From positions 1 through 42,934 of the forward strand of contig NZ_NVQF01000052.1 in NCBI RefSeq assembly GCF_002592005.1: DNA of 42,934 nt, read 5' to 3'. The position numbers and the translations under genes are program-made. This document shows, in pieces, positions 17,474 through 24,880 of the stretch (position 1 is its first letter; every line of letters starts with the position of its first letter). Under the pieces are notes generated by a model. That model had not been told where the DNA came from, did not search any database, and worked only from the letters and a program-made list of their open reading frames with translations. This DNA is from Mycolicibacterium palauense (lineage in GTDB: Bacteria; Actinomycetota; Actinomycetes; Mycobacteriales; Mycobacteriaceae).

Positions 17474-17485
17474 TACGATCTGCGT
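17474..17485 (+). promoter_or_regulatory. Leaderless promoter -10 of LOG gene
   Basis: TACGAT (17474-17479) followed by 6 bases and the GTG at 17486. Confidence 0.55.
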
Positions 17486-18040
17486 GTGCAGCGTGAGTGG
17501 GCGGTATGTGTGTACTGCGCGTCGGGTCCGACGCATCCGGAACTTCTGGCCCTGGCCACCCAGCTCGGCGAGGCGATCGCCGACCGCGGCTGGACGACGG
17601 TCTCCGGTGGCGGCAACGTCTCGGCGATGGGCGCGTTGGTGGCCGGGGCCCGGGCCCACAGCGGCCGGACCGTGGGCGTGATCCCGAAGGCGCTGGTGCA
17701 CCGCGAGCTCGCCGACGTCGACGCCGACGAGCTCGTCGTCACCGACACCATGCGGCAGCGCAAGCAGATCATGGAGGAACGCGCCGATGCGTTCGTCACG
17801 CTGCCGGGCGGTATCGGCACCCTGGAGGAGCTCTTCGAAACCTGGACGGCGGGCTATCTGGGCATGCACGACAAGCCGGTGGTGATGTGCGACCCGCACG
17901 GTCACTACGACGGCCTGCTGCGGTGGCTCGACGAGCTGAAGGGGTCGGGCTACGTCGCCGAGTCCGCGCTGGACCGCCTGCTGGTGGTCCGCGACGTCGA
18001 GGCGGCCCTGGGGCTGTGCGGCCCCCGCGACATGGAGTGA
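17486..18040 (+). CDS. LOG-family cytokinin-riboside-monophosphate phosphoribohydrolase
   Basis: A 184-residue Rossmann-like protein orthologous to Rv1205. LOG enzymes release the free base (adenine or a cytokinin) from nucleoside 5'-monophosphates. The family signature is complete: VSGGGNVSAMGALVAGA at the nucleotide site, MRQRKQIM (89-96) and PGGIGTLEELFETW (107-120) with the catalytic glutamate. The N-terminus VYCASG matches the LOG start. In M. tuberculosis Rv1205 is reported (from memory) to make cytokinins whose breakdown products matter for nitric oxide sensitivity when the proteasome fails. The gene lies 42 bases after dapE but has its own leaderless-type promoter. Misannotation as lysine decarboxylase is common in this family; the sequence does not support that role. 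Confidence 0.92.
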   Translation: MQREWAVCVYCASGPTHPELLALATQLGEAIADRGWTTVSGGGNVSAMGALVAGARAHSGRTVGVIPKALVHRELADVDADELVVTDTMRQRKQIMEERADAFVTLPGGIGTLEELFETWTAGYLGMHDKPVVMCDPHGHYDGLLRWLDELKGSGYVAESALDRLLVVRDVEAALGLCGPRDME

Positions 18041-18098
18041 GGGCGGTCACGGCGGGGGTTTGACAACACCGCTTGTCCGGGCATGAAAGGGGCACGGC

Positions 18099-18104
18099 TA
18101 GGCT
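18099..18104 (+). promoter_or_regulatory. Candidate fadD6 -10 element
   Basis: TAGGCT, 52 bases before the ATG; TTGTCC lies at 18073-18078 but with a long 20-base spacer. Weak support. Confidence 0.3.
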
Positions 18105-18156
18105 GGCGCGCACATCCGCCGGGCAGATTCGACGAGTTGAGGGGCTTGATACAGGC

Positions 18157-19947
18157 ATGTCCGACCACGATTCCGATTCGCGTAACTCCGTCGGTCTGCT
18201 CGACATCGCGACCAAGCTGCCCGAGGTCCTGATGGACACCCCGTCGATACTGCGGGGTGTCACGACGGGCCTGCTGGCGCGCCCGACGTCCAAGACGTCG
18301 ATCGGCAAGGTGTTCCAGGAGCGCGCCGAGAAGTACGCCGACCGGGACTTCATCCGTTTCCACGACCAGTCGCTGACCTATGCCGAGGCCAACGCGACGG
18401 TCAACCGATTCGCGGCGGTGCTGGCGGCGCGCGGCGTCGGGCACGGGGACGTCGTCGGCATCATGCTGCGCAACTCGCCCAATGCCGTGCTGATGATGCT
18501 GGCCGCTGTCAAGTGCGGTGCCGTGGCCGGGATGCTCAACTTCCACCAGCGCGGCGATGTGCTCGCCCACAGCGTCGGCCTGCTCAAGGCCAGGGTGATC
18601 GTCACCGAGACCGACCTGGTGTCGCATTTCGTGGAGTCCGGAGCCCTCGACGGTGGGGCTCCGGACCCGATGACGATCGACGAGCTGGTGCGCCAGGCCG
18701 CCACCGCCCCGGCGACCAACCCGGCCAGCGTCTCGGCGGTGCTGGCCAAGGACACCGCGTTCTACATCTTCACCTCGGGTACCACCGGCCACCCGAAGGC
18801 CAGTGTGATGACCCACTTCCGCTGGCTGCGGGCGCTGGCGGTGTTCGGCGGGCTCGGGCTGCGGCTCAACAGCGACGATGTGCTCTACTGCTGCCTCCCG
18901 CTGTACCACAACAATGCGCTGACGGTGGCGGTCGCCTCGGTGATCAACGCCGGAGCGACGCTGGCGCTGGGCGAGAAGTTCTCCGCCTCGAAGTTCTGGG
19001 ACGAGGCGATCGGTTACGGCGCGACGGCCTTCGTCTACATCGGTGAACTGTGCCGCTACCTGCTCAACCAGCCGCCCAAGCCGACCGACCGCGCCCACAA
19101 GGTGCGGGTGATCGCCGGCAACGGCCTGCGGCCCGACATCTGGGACGAGTTCACCTCCCGGTTCGGGATCGAGCGGGTATGTGAGTTCTACGCCGCCAGC
19201 GAGGGCAACACGGCGTTCATCAACATCTTCAACATGCCCAAGACCACCGGGATCAGCCCCACGCCGCTGGCCTACGTCGAGTACGACGCCGAGACCGGCG
19301 AGCCCACCCGCAACGAGGACGGCCGGGTGACCAAGGTGCCCGCCGGGACGCCGGGCCTGCTGATCAGCCCCGTCAACCGGCTCTCCCCGTTCGACGGCTA
19401 CACCGATCCGGAGGCCACCGAGAAGAAGCTCATCCGCAACGCGTTCCGCGACGGCGACGTGTGGTTCAACACCGGCGACGTGATGAGCCCACAGGGCATG
19501 GGGCATGCCGCGTTCTCCGACCGGCTCGGCGACACCTTCCGGTGGAAGGGCGAGAACGTCGCCACCACCGAGGTCGAGGCGGCGCTGGCCGCCGACCCGC
19601 AGGTGGAGGAGTGCACGGTGTTCGGGGTGGAGATCCCCAACACCGGGGGCCGGGCGGGGATGGCCGCGGTCAAGGTGCGCTACGACGACGAGTTCGACCC
19701 GATCGAGCTGGCCGAGACGCTCTACGACAGGTTGCCGACCTACGCGATCCCGTTGTTCATCCGGATCGTGGACTCCCTGGAGCACACGTCGACGTTCAAG
19801 AGCCGCAAGGTCGACCTGCGCAAGGAGGCCTACGGCAACCACATCGACGACCCGCTGTTCGTGCTGGCCGGCCGTCGTGAGGGGTATGTGCCGTACCACG
19901 ACGCGTACCCCGACGAGGTGGCCGAGGGCCAGCGTCCGAAGGGCTGA
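18157..19947 (+). CDS. fadD6: Long-chain acyl-CoA synthetase FadD6
   Basis: A 596-residue adenylate-forming enzyme of the very-long-chain/FATP type, orthologous to Rv1206. It has FTSGTTGHPKAS (205-216), the FYAASEGNTAF motif typical of FATP enzymes, VWFNTGDVM, DTFRWKGENVATTEVE and a C-terminal HTSTFKSRKVDLRKE. It activates long-chain fatty acids to CoA thioesters, probably at the inner face of the membrane. The ATG at 18157 is preferred over the open extension to 18073; a GAGGGG purine run lies upstream. A possible promoter is TAGGCT at 18099-18104, giving a leader of about 45 bases. Its last codons and stop are part of a 24-bp sequence duplicated 71 bases downstream. Confidence 0.94.
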   Translation: MSDHDSDSRNSVGLLDIATKLPEVLMDTPSILRGVTTGLLARPTSKTSIGKVFQERAEKYADRDFIRFHDQSLTYAEANATVNRFAAVLAARGVGHGDVVGIMLRNSPNAVLMMLAAVKCGAVAGMLNFHQRGDVLAHSVGLLKARVIVTETDLVSHFVESGALDGGAPDPMTIDELVRQAATAPATNPASVSAVLAKDTAFYIFTSGTTGHPKASVMTHFRWLRALAVFGGLGLRLNSDDVLYCCLPLYHNNALTVAVASVINAGATLALGEKFSASKFWDEAIGYGATAFVYIGELCRYLLNQPPKPTDRAHKVRVIAGNGLRPDIWDEFTSRFGIERVCEFYAASEGNTAFINIFNMPKTTGISPTPLAYVEYDAETGEPTRNEDGRVTKVPAGTPGLLISPVNRLSPFDGYTDPEATEKKLIRNAFRDGDVWFNTGDVMSPQGMGHAAFSDRLGDTFRWKGENVATTEVEAALAADPQVEECTVFGVEIPNTGGRAGMAAVKVRYDDEFDPIELAETLYDRLPTYAIPLFIRIVDSLEHTSTFKSRKVDLRKEAYGNHIDDPLFVLAGRREGYVPYHDAYPDEVAEGQRPKG

Positions 19948-20020
19948 GGAACGAACGGGTTTTTCGAAGCCCTGAAGGAGCGCTGGCCGTGGGGTTGGGC
20001 CAGCGTCCGAAGGGTTGAGG
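19926..20020. repeat. 24-bp duplication at the fadD6 stop codon
   Basis: The 24 bases at 19926-19949, holding the last fadD6 codons and its TGA, recur at 19997-20020 with one C-to-T change. Between them GGCCAGCG is answered by CGCTGGCC (19981-19988) and AGGGCT by AGCCCT, with a run of five T. The RNA could fold into a long interrupted hairpin that may act as a terminator. Confidence 0.75.
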
Positions 20021-20091
20021 GGCCGGCCCCTGCACCAGCCCTTTTGACAGCCCTTTTGACGCGGTCGCCGTGGCCGGCGCGCGGCGCCATC

Positions 20092-20104
20092 TAGCCTGGA
20101 AGCC
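20092..20104 (+). promoter_or_regulatory. Leaderless promoter -10 of folP2
   Basis: TAGCCT (20092-20097) followed by 7 bases and the GTG at 20105, the same spacing as at dapE. Confidence 0.6.
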
Positions 20105-20980
20105 GTGCAGTCGACCTTCCTGGGCCGCCCGGTGGCCGGTGACCGGGCGCTCATCATGGCCATCGTCAACCGCACCCCGGACTCGTTCTACGACCGCGGT
20201 GCCACCTTCTCCGACGAGGCGGCCAAGGACGCGACGCACCGCGTCATCGAGGAGGGCGCCGACGTCGTCGACATCGGCGGGGTCAAGGCCGGCCCCGGCC
20301 AGCTCGTCGACGTCGATGAGGAGATCGCCCGGGTCGTGCCGTTCATCGAGTGGCTGCGGGCGGCCTACCCACACCAGCTGATCAGCGTCGACACCTGGCG
20401 CGCCGAGGTCGCCAAGCTGGCCTGTGCCGCCGGCGCCGACCTGATCAACGACACCTGGGCGGGGGCCGATCCCGGCCTGCCCGAGGTGGCCGCGGAGTTC
20501 GGCGTCGGGCTGGTCTGCTCGCACACCGGCGGCGCCGTGCCGCGCACCAGGCCGTTTCGCGTCAGCTACGGCACCACCACGACCGGGGTGGTCGACGACG
20601 TGGTCCGCGAGGTCACGACGGCGGCCGAACGCGCGGTGTCCCTCGGGGTGTCGCGGGACGCGATCCTGATCGATCCCACCCATGATTTCGGTAAGAACAC
20701 TCATCACAGCCTTAGTTTGTTGCGCCACGTAAAAGTTCTCGTTAAGACCGGATGGCCCGTCCTGATGGCACTGAGCAACAAAGATTTTGTCGGGGAGACT
20801 TTGGGCGTGGGTCTGACCGAGCGCCTGGAGGGCACGCTGGCGGCGACCGCGCTCGCGGCCGCCGACGGTGCCCGGATGTTCCGGGTGCACGAGGTCGGAC
20901 CCACTCGGCGCGTACTGGAGATGGTCGCGTCGATCCAAGGAAAGCGTCCACCGACGCGGACGGTGAGGGGACTGGCATGA
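20105..20980 (+). CDS. folP2: Dihydropteroate-synthase homologue FolP2
   Basis: A 291-residue TIM-barrel protein of the dihydropteroate synthase family, orthologous to Rv1207. The barrel motifs are present (IMAIVNRTPDSFYDRG, ISVDTWRAEVA, LINDTWAGADP, LIDPTHDFGKN). However, the second substrate loop reads DIGGVKAGPGQ where active enzymes have DIGGESTRPG, so the p-aminobenzoate/pyrophosphate loop is altered. M. tuberculosis FolP2 is reported to lack DHPS activity, and this sequence agrees; its true role is unknown. Its position overlapping gpgS by 4 bases points to a link with methylglucose lipopolysaccharide synthesis. A stretch at about 20688-20812 uses AT-rich rare codons unlike its surroundings, across a conserved part of the protein. 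Confidence 0.92.
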   Translation: MQSTFLGRPVAGDRALIMAIVNRTPDSFYDRGATFSDEAAKDATHRVIEEGADVVDIGGVKAGPGQLVDVDEEIARVVPFIEWLRAAYPHQLISVDTWRAEVAKLACAAGADLINDTWAGADPGLPEVAAEFGVGLVCSHTGGAVPRTRPFRVSYGTTTTGVVDDVVREVTTAAERAVSLGVSRDAILIDPTHDFGKNTHHSLSLLRHVKVLVKTGWPVLMALSNKDFVGETLGVGLTERLEGTLAATALAAADGARMFRVHEVGPTRRVLEMVASIQGKRPPTRTVRGLA

Positions 20981-21921
20981 CGACCACACCCGATCTCGGC
21001 TCGGGAACTTCAGTGACCACCGATGCCTGGCTGCGAAGCCACAGTTGGAATCGCCCGGAGTGGACGGTCGCCGAGTTGGAGGCGGCCAAGGCCGGCCGGA
21101 CGATCTCGGTCGTCCTGCCCGCCCTCAACGAGGAGGAGACGGTCGCCGGTGTCGTCGACACCATTCAGCCGCTGGTCGGAGGCCTCGTCGACGAGCTGAT
21201 CGTCCTCGACTCCGGATCCACCGATGACACCGAGATCAGGGCGATCGCCGCCGGCGCCCGCGTCGTGAGCCGCGAGCAGGCCCTGCCCGAGGTGTCGCCC
21301 CAGCCCGGCAAGGGCGAGGTGCTGTGGCGCTCGCTGGCGGCCACCACCGGCGACATCATCGTCTTCGTCGACTCCGACCTGCTGGATCCGGATCCGATGT
21401 TCGTGCCCCGCCTGGTGGGGCCGCTGCTGACGGTCGAGGACGTGCACCTGGTCAAGGGCTTCTACCGCAGGCCCCTGAAGGTCAGCGGCAAGGAGGACGC
21501 CAACGGCGGCGGCCGGGTCACCCAGCTGGTGGCCCGCCCCATGCTGACGGCACTGCGCCCGGAACTGGGCTGCGTGTTCCAGCCGCTGGGCGGCGAGTAC
21601 GCCGGTACCCGCGAGCTGCTCACGTCGGTGCCCTTCGCCCCCGGCTACGGGGTGGAGATCGGTCTGCTCGTCGACACCTACGACCGGCTGGGGCTGGATG
21701 CGATCGCCCAGGTCAACCTCGGTGTCCGGGTGCACCGCAACCGCCCGCTGACCGAACTGGGCGCGATGAGCCGCCAGATCATCGCGACGTTGTTCAGCCG
21801 CTGCGGCATCCCGGACTCCGGCGTCGGGCTCACGCAGTTCTTCGCCGACGGCGACGGCTTCACCCCGCGTACCTCGGTGGTGACCACCGACGACCGGCCT
21901 CCCATGAACACCCTGCGCTGA
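20977..21921 (+). CDS. gpgS: Glucosyl-3-phosphoglycerate synthase GpgS
   Basis: A 314-residue GT-A fold glycosyltransferase (GT81) orthologous to Rv1208. It transfers glucose from a nucleotide sugar to 3-phosphoglycerate, the first step of methylglucose lipopolysaccharide synthesis, in the cytosol. Motifs: SVVLPALNEEETVAGVV (nucleotide site), DELIVLDSGSTDDT, the metal-binding DSD at 132-134, GKGEVLWRSL and a C-terminal VNLGVRVHRNRPL containing the ligand His. ATG overlaps the folP2 stop as ATGA, indicating coupled translation. A GC hairpin with a T-rich tail follows directly. Full family length; confident call. Confidence 0.96.
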   Translation: MTTTPDLGSGTSVTTDAWLRSHSWNRPEWTVAELEAAKAGRTISVVLPALNEEETVAGVVDTIQPLVGGLVDELIVLDSGSTDDTEIRAIAAGARVVSREQALPEVSPQPGKGEVLWRSLAATTGDIIVFVDSDLLDPDPMFVPRLVGPLLTVEDVHLVKGFYRRPLKVSGKEDANGGGRVTQLVARPMLTALRPELGCVFQPLGGEYAGTRELLTSVPFAPGYGVEIGLLVDTYDRLGLDAIAQVNLGVRVHRNRPLTELGAMSRQIIATLFSRCGIPDSGVGLTQFFADGDGFTPRTSVVTTDDRPPMNTLR

Positions 21922-21927
21922 CGCTCC

Positions 21928-21960
21928 CGCGCCGGCCACGGCGGCGCGGATGCTTTCTGT
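21928..21960 (+). terminator. Intrinsic-type terminator after folP2-gpgS
   Basis: CGCGCCG (21928-21934) pairs with CGGCGCG (21942-21948) across a 7-base loop, followed by the T-rich GATGCTTTCTGT. Confidence 0.6.
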
Positions 21961-21986
21961 CGGGGTGATCGGGCAGTATCAGTGGC

Positions 21987-22418
21987 GTGACATTGGTCTT
22001 GCTTTACCTGGTGGTGCTCGTACTCGTCGCCATCGTGTTGTTCGGTGTGGGCAGCCTGATCTTCGGGCGGGGTGAGCGGCTGCCACCGCTTCCCCGGGCC
22101 ACCACGGCCACGGTGCTGCCGGCCTCCGGCGTCACCGGCGCCGACGTCGACGCGGTGAAGTTCACCCAGGTGATGCGCGGCTACAAGACCAGTGAAGTGG
22201 ACTGGGTGCTCGACCGGCTGGGTCAGGAACTCGACGAGCTGCGCGCCGAGCTGGCGTTGCTGCGCCATCCCGAGTCCGCCCCGGGCGGTGAGGTCCTCGA
22301 AAGCCGCCCGCCCGGCCGCGGCCCGCAGGCCGGTGACGTGCCGGCCGGCCCGCCCGGCAGCTGGGGCGTCCCCGGTGTCCCGGGCTCGGTGGCCGAGGAC
22401 CGTCGTGACCGCAGCTGA
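21987..22418 (+). CDS. Membrane-anchored DivIVA-domain protein (Rv1209-like)
   Basis: A 143-residue protein. One N-terminal transmembrane helix (about residues 3-27, LVLLYLVVLVLVAIVLFGVG) is followed by a short linker and a DivIVA-like segment, VKFTQVMRGYKTSEVDWVLD, continuing as RLGQELDELRAELALL, a likely coiled coil (about 55-92). The Pro/Gly-rich tail is probably disordered. DivIVA-type modules recognise curved membrane or polar growth machinery, so a role near the growing cell pole is plausible but inferred. Start GTG 21987 follows CAGTAT by 7 bases, a weak leaderless-type arrangement. The next gene starts inside its 3' end (14-base overlap), so expression is coupled to the glycosylase. 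Confidence 0.8.
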   Translation: MTLVLLYLVVLVLVAIVLFGVGSLIFGRGERLPPLPRATTATVLPASGVTGADVDAVKFTQVMRGYKTSEVDWVLDRLGQELDELRAELALLRHPESAPGGEVLESRPPGRGPQAGDVPAGPPGSWGVPGVPGSVAEDRRDRS

Positions 22419-22989
22419 ACCGGCCGACGACGGTCGCCCCCGCTGCGATTGGGTGCCGGCGAACTCCCCGCTGTACCGCGAGTACCACGACCAGGAGTGG
22501 GGCCGCGCGCTACGGGGCACGGTGCCGCTCTACGAGCGATTGTGCCTGGAGGCCTTCCAGAGCGGGCTGTCCTGGATCACCATCCTCCGCAAGCGTGACA
22601 ACTTTCGGCGGGCCTTCGCCGGGTTCGACATCGACACGGTGGCGGGGTTCGGTGACGCCGACGTCGCACGGCTGATGGCGGACACCGGCATCGTGCGCAA
22701 CCGCGCCAAGATCGAGGCCACCGTCGCCAATGCCCGTGCCACGGCGGACCTCGACGTCGACCTGTCCGACCTGCTCTGGTCGTTCGCGCCGCCGGCGCGG
22801 CCGCGGCCGGCGGCGATGTCCGACGTGCCTGCGGTGACGCCGGAATCCACAGCAATGGCCAAGGAACTCAAGCGTCGCGGATTCCGTTTCGTCGGGCCGA
22901 CGACGGCCTACGCGTTGATGCAGGCCACCGGCATGGTCGACGACCACATCAGGTCGTGCTGGGTCCCTCCGGAGCCCGGTCGCGGTTGA
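22405..22989 (+). CDS. tag: DNA-3-methyladenine glycosylase I
   Basis: A 194-residue base-excision repair enzyme orthologous to Rv1210 (TagA), which removes 3-methyladenine from alkylated DNA. The zinc ligands of this family are visible: Cys in RPRCDWV and His in YREYHDQEWG near the N-terminus, plus His and Cys in DDHIRSCW near the C-terminus. The helical core contains LCLEAFQSGLSWITILRKRD, with the catalytic glutamate and Trp, and GFRFVGPTTAYALMQATGMV. GTG at 22405 lies within the preceding gene; the family N-terminus begins shortly after, which supports this start. Probably co-transcribed with the DivIVA-like gene. No adaptive-response regulator is nearby. Confidence 0.94.
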   Translation: MTAAEPADDGRPRCDWVPANSPLYREYHDQEWGRALRGTVPLYERLCLEAFQSGLSWITILRKRDNFRRAFAGFDIDTVAGFGDADVARLMADTGIVRNRAKIEATVANARATADLDVDLSDLLWSFAPPARPRPAAMSDVPAVTPESTAMAKELKRRGFRFVGPTTAYALMQATGMVDDHIRSCWVPPEPGRG

Positions 22990-23170
22990 CCGCGCCCACG
23001 ACAGGTGCCCCGCCGACGGTGCGAAGAGCGGGTCTTCCACACGCTGGGCCGCTGATAGGGAACAATAGGGGAGTGAATCGGCAGGTCGACGCTGTGTTGC
23101 ACCGGGGGGCGCCACCAGCGGCGGCCTGGTTCGCAGGAGCGGACCTGCCCAGATCTGGAGGGAGCACTCG

Positions 23171-23338
23171 ATGGCGGCGATGAAGCCCCGGACCGGCGAC
23201 GGTCCTCTGGAAGCAACCAAGGAGGGGCGCGGCATCGTGATGCGGGTACCACTGGAGGGCGGAGGCCGGCTCGTGGTCGAGTTGACCCCGGAGGAAGCCG
23301 CCGCGCTGGGCGACGAACTCCGCAGCGTCACCAGCTAG
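23171..23338 (+). CDS. DUF3117 small conserved protein (Rv1211-like)
   Basis: A 55-residue protein, MAAMKPRTGDGPLEATKEGR at its start, then GIVMRVPLEGGGRLVVELTP and a C-terminal helix EEAAALGDELRSVTS. This is the nearly invariant actinobacterial DUF3117 protein. GGAGGGAG lies about 7 bases before the ATG. The M. tuberculosis homologue Rv1211 has been described (from memory) as a calmodulin-like protein; I see no EF-hand in this sequence. The 181-base leader from 22990 holds no gene; GGGAACAATAGGGG at about 23058 could belong to a promoter. A strong hairpin follows the stop codon. Confidence 0.93.
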   Translation: MAAMKPRTGDGPLEATKEGRGIVMRVPLEGGGRLVVELTPEEAAALGDELRSVTS

Positions 23339-23370
23339 CGGCGGACGCGTCCCCCCCCGACGCCGCAGAA

Positions 23371-23399
23371 CGAACCCCGCGCCGTGTGCGCGGGGTTCG
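23371..23399. terminator. Bidirectional terminator hairpin between DUF3117 gene and glgM
   Basis: CGAACCCCGCGC (23371-23382) and GCGCGGGGTTCG (23388-23399) form a perfect 12-bp stem with a 5-base loop, in a convergent intergenic gap. There is no long T-run on either side, as is usual for mycobacteria. Confidence 0.75.
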
Positions 23400-23449
23400 T
23401 CCTGATGCACGAGGGTCGCGGGTCTCCCCGGATCTCTGACGCGGCGGCG

Positions 23450-24613
23450 TCAGCTGCAGACCTTGCGGTAGATCTCCAGGGTCTGCTCGGCGATATGCGC
23501 CCAGGAGAACTCGTCGATGCAGCGCTGCCGCCCGGCGCGGCCGTACTGTGCGGCGGTGTCGGGCTGCCCCATCAATGCGTTGACCGCGTCGGCCAGGGCG
23601 GTTTCGAAACCACGCGGGTTCTCGGCGTCGTAGTGCACCAGTGACCCGGTCACCCCGTCGTCCACCACCTCGGGGATGCCGCCGACGTCGGAGGCCACCA
23701 CCGCGGTGGCACAGGCCATGGCCTCCAGGTTGACGATCCCGAGCGGCTCATAGACAGACGGGCAGACAAAAACAGTTGCCGCGGAGAGTATCTCGCGGAT
23801 CTTGTTGATGGGCAGCATCTCCTGCACCCAGAACACGCCCGAGCGTACGGCGGCAAGCTCCTGCACCGCCGTGGACACCTCCGCGGCGATCTCGGGGGTG
23901 TCGGGCGCCCCGGCGCACAGCACCAATTGGATGCCCGGCGCGAACCGGTGGGCGGCGGCCACCAGATGCGCGACCCCCTTCTGCCGGGTGATGCGGCCCA
24001 CGAACGCCACGATCGGTCGGTCCGGGTCCACACCGAGTTCTCTCAGGACGGAGTCGGCCGGGTCGGGTTCGGCGGGGTACCACGCCTCGGTGTCGATACC
24101 GTTCTTCACCACGTGCACCCGGTTCGGGTCCAGCGCCGGGTAGACCCGCAGCACGTCCTCACGCATCCCCGAGCTGACCGCGATCACCGCGTCGGCGGCC
24201 TCCATCGCGGTGCGTTCCACCCACGACGAGATCCGGTAGCCGCCGCCGAGCTGCTCGGCTTTCCAAGGGCGTAGCGGTTCCAGGGAATGGGCGGTGACGA
24301 CGTGGGGGATGCCGTGCAGCAGCGCCGCCAGGTGCCCGGCCATGCCGGTGTACCAGGTGTGCGAGTGCGCCACGTCGGCGCCGGCGGCCCCGTTGGCCAT
24401 GACCAGATCCGACGACAACGTCGACAGCGCCGCGTTGGCGCCCTTCAGGGCAGGGTCGGGTTGGTGCACGAAGGCCCCGGGCCGCGGGGAGCCCATGCAG
24501 TGCACGTCCACCTCGCAGAGCCGCCGGAGCTGCCCGACCAGTTCGGTGACATGCACCCCGGCGCCACCGTAGACCTCCGGGGGATACTCCCGAGTCATCA
24601 TCGCAACCCGCAT
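23450..24613 (-). CDS. glgM: Alpha-maltose-1-phosphate synthase GlgM (GT4 glycosyltransferase)
   Basis: A 387-residue GT4/GT-B glycosyltransferase orthologous to Rv1212c. In mycobacteria this enzyme joins ADP-glucose and glucose-1-phosphate into maltose-1-phosphate, the donor for GlgE-dependent alpha-glucan. Visible: MMTREYPPEVYGGAGVHVTE (N-terminal loop), VVTAHSLEPLRPWK, the GT-B linker VGRITRQKGVAHLVAA, and the EX7E motif in YEPLGIVNLEAMACATAVVA. The start at 24613 gives the family N-terminus MRVAMMTREYPP; the frame runs upstream without homology. TACGGT ends 7 bases before the ATG, so the transcript is probably leaderless. Divergent from glgC, which makes its ADP-glucose substrate. Confidence 0.94.
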   Translation of the reverse strand: MRVAMMTREYPPEVYGGAGVHVTELVGQLRRLCEVDVHCMGSPRPGAFVHQPDPALKGANAALSTLSSDLVMANGAAGADVAHSHTWYTGMAGHLAALLHGIPHVVTAHSLEPLRPWKAEQLGGGYRISSWVERTAMEAADAVIAVSSGMREDVLRVYPALDPNRVHVVKNGIDTEAWYPAEPDPADSVLRELGVDPDRPIVAFVGRITRQKGVAHLVAAAHRFAPGIQLVLCAGAPDTPEIAAEVSTAVQELAAVRSGVFWVQEMLPINKIREILSAATVFVCPSVYEPLGIVNLEAMACATAVVASDVGGIPEVVDDGVTGSLVHYDAENPRGFETALADAVNALMGQPDTAAQYGRAGRQRCIDEFSWAHIAEQTLEIYRKVCS

Positions 24614-24626
24614 AGCCACGACCGTA
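24614..24626 (-). promoter_or_regulatory. Leaderless promoter -10 of glgM
   Basis: Minus-strand TACGGT (24621-24626), then 7 bases, then the ATG at 24613. Confidence 0.6.
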
Positions 24627-24724
24627 ATGCCCGGCGGTGTCTGGCGCAGGTTTGTGTCGAACCCCGGGACCGGCACGCGCCGGCGGCCCTCTTCGGGGGT
24701 GCTGTGTCCGCCGAATCACGTTGA

Positions 24725-24879
24725 TGGACAAACCGTGTTCGGGACGGTGTTGGGGACGGTGGCCGGGCCTGGTCGTGGTGCGTTTGGGGCACCTGTTCCG
24801 ACGGGTCCACCCCCGTAAACGCCCCATTAATCCCGGCGTTGGCCTAGCCGCATTACGCGGGTGCCGATAGGTTTGTCCA
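24725..24879. repeat. Separated 10-bp inverted repeat in glgM-glgC control region
   Basis: TGGACAAACC at 24725-24734 and its exact complement GGTTTGTCCA at 24870-24879. The second copy overlaps the glgC -10 and start region. No gene lies in this 267-base gap. Confidence 0.5.
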
Positions 24880-24880
24880 C
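24868..24880 (+). promoter_or_regulatory. Leaderless promoter -10 of glgC
   Basis: TAGGTT (24868-24873), 7 bases, then ATG at 24881; no ribosome site. Confidence 0.6.

Noticed and set aside
17486..18040. Lysine decarboxylase annotation
   Set aside because: The PGGIGTLEE and MRQRK motifs define the LOG phosphoribohydrolase family; there is no PLP-binding site.
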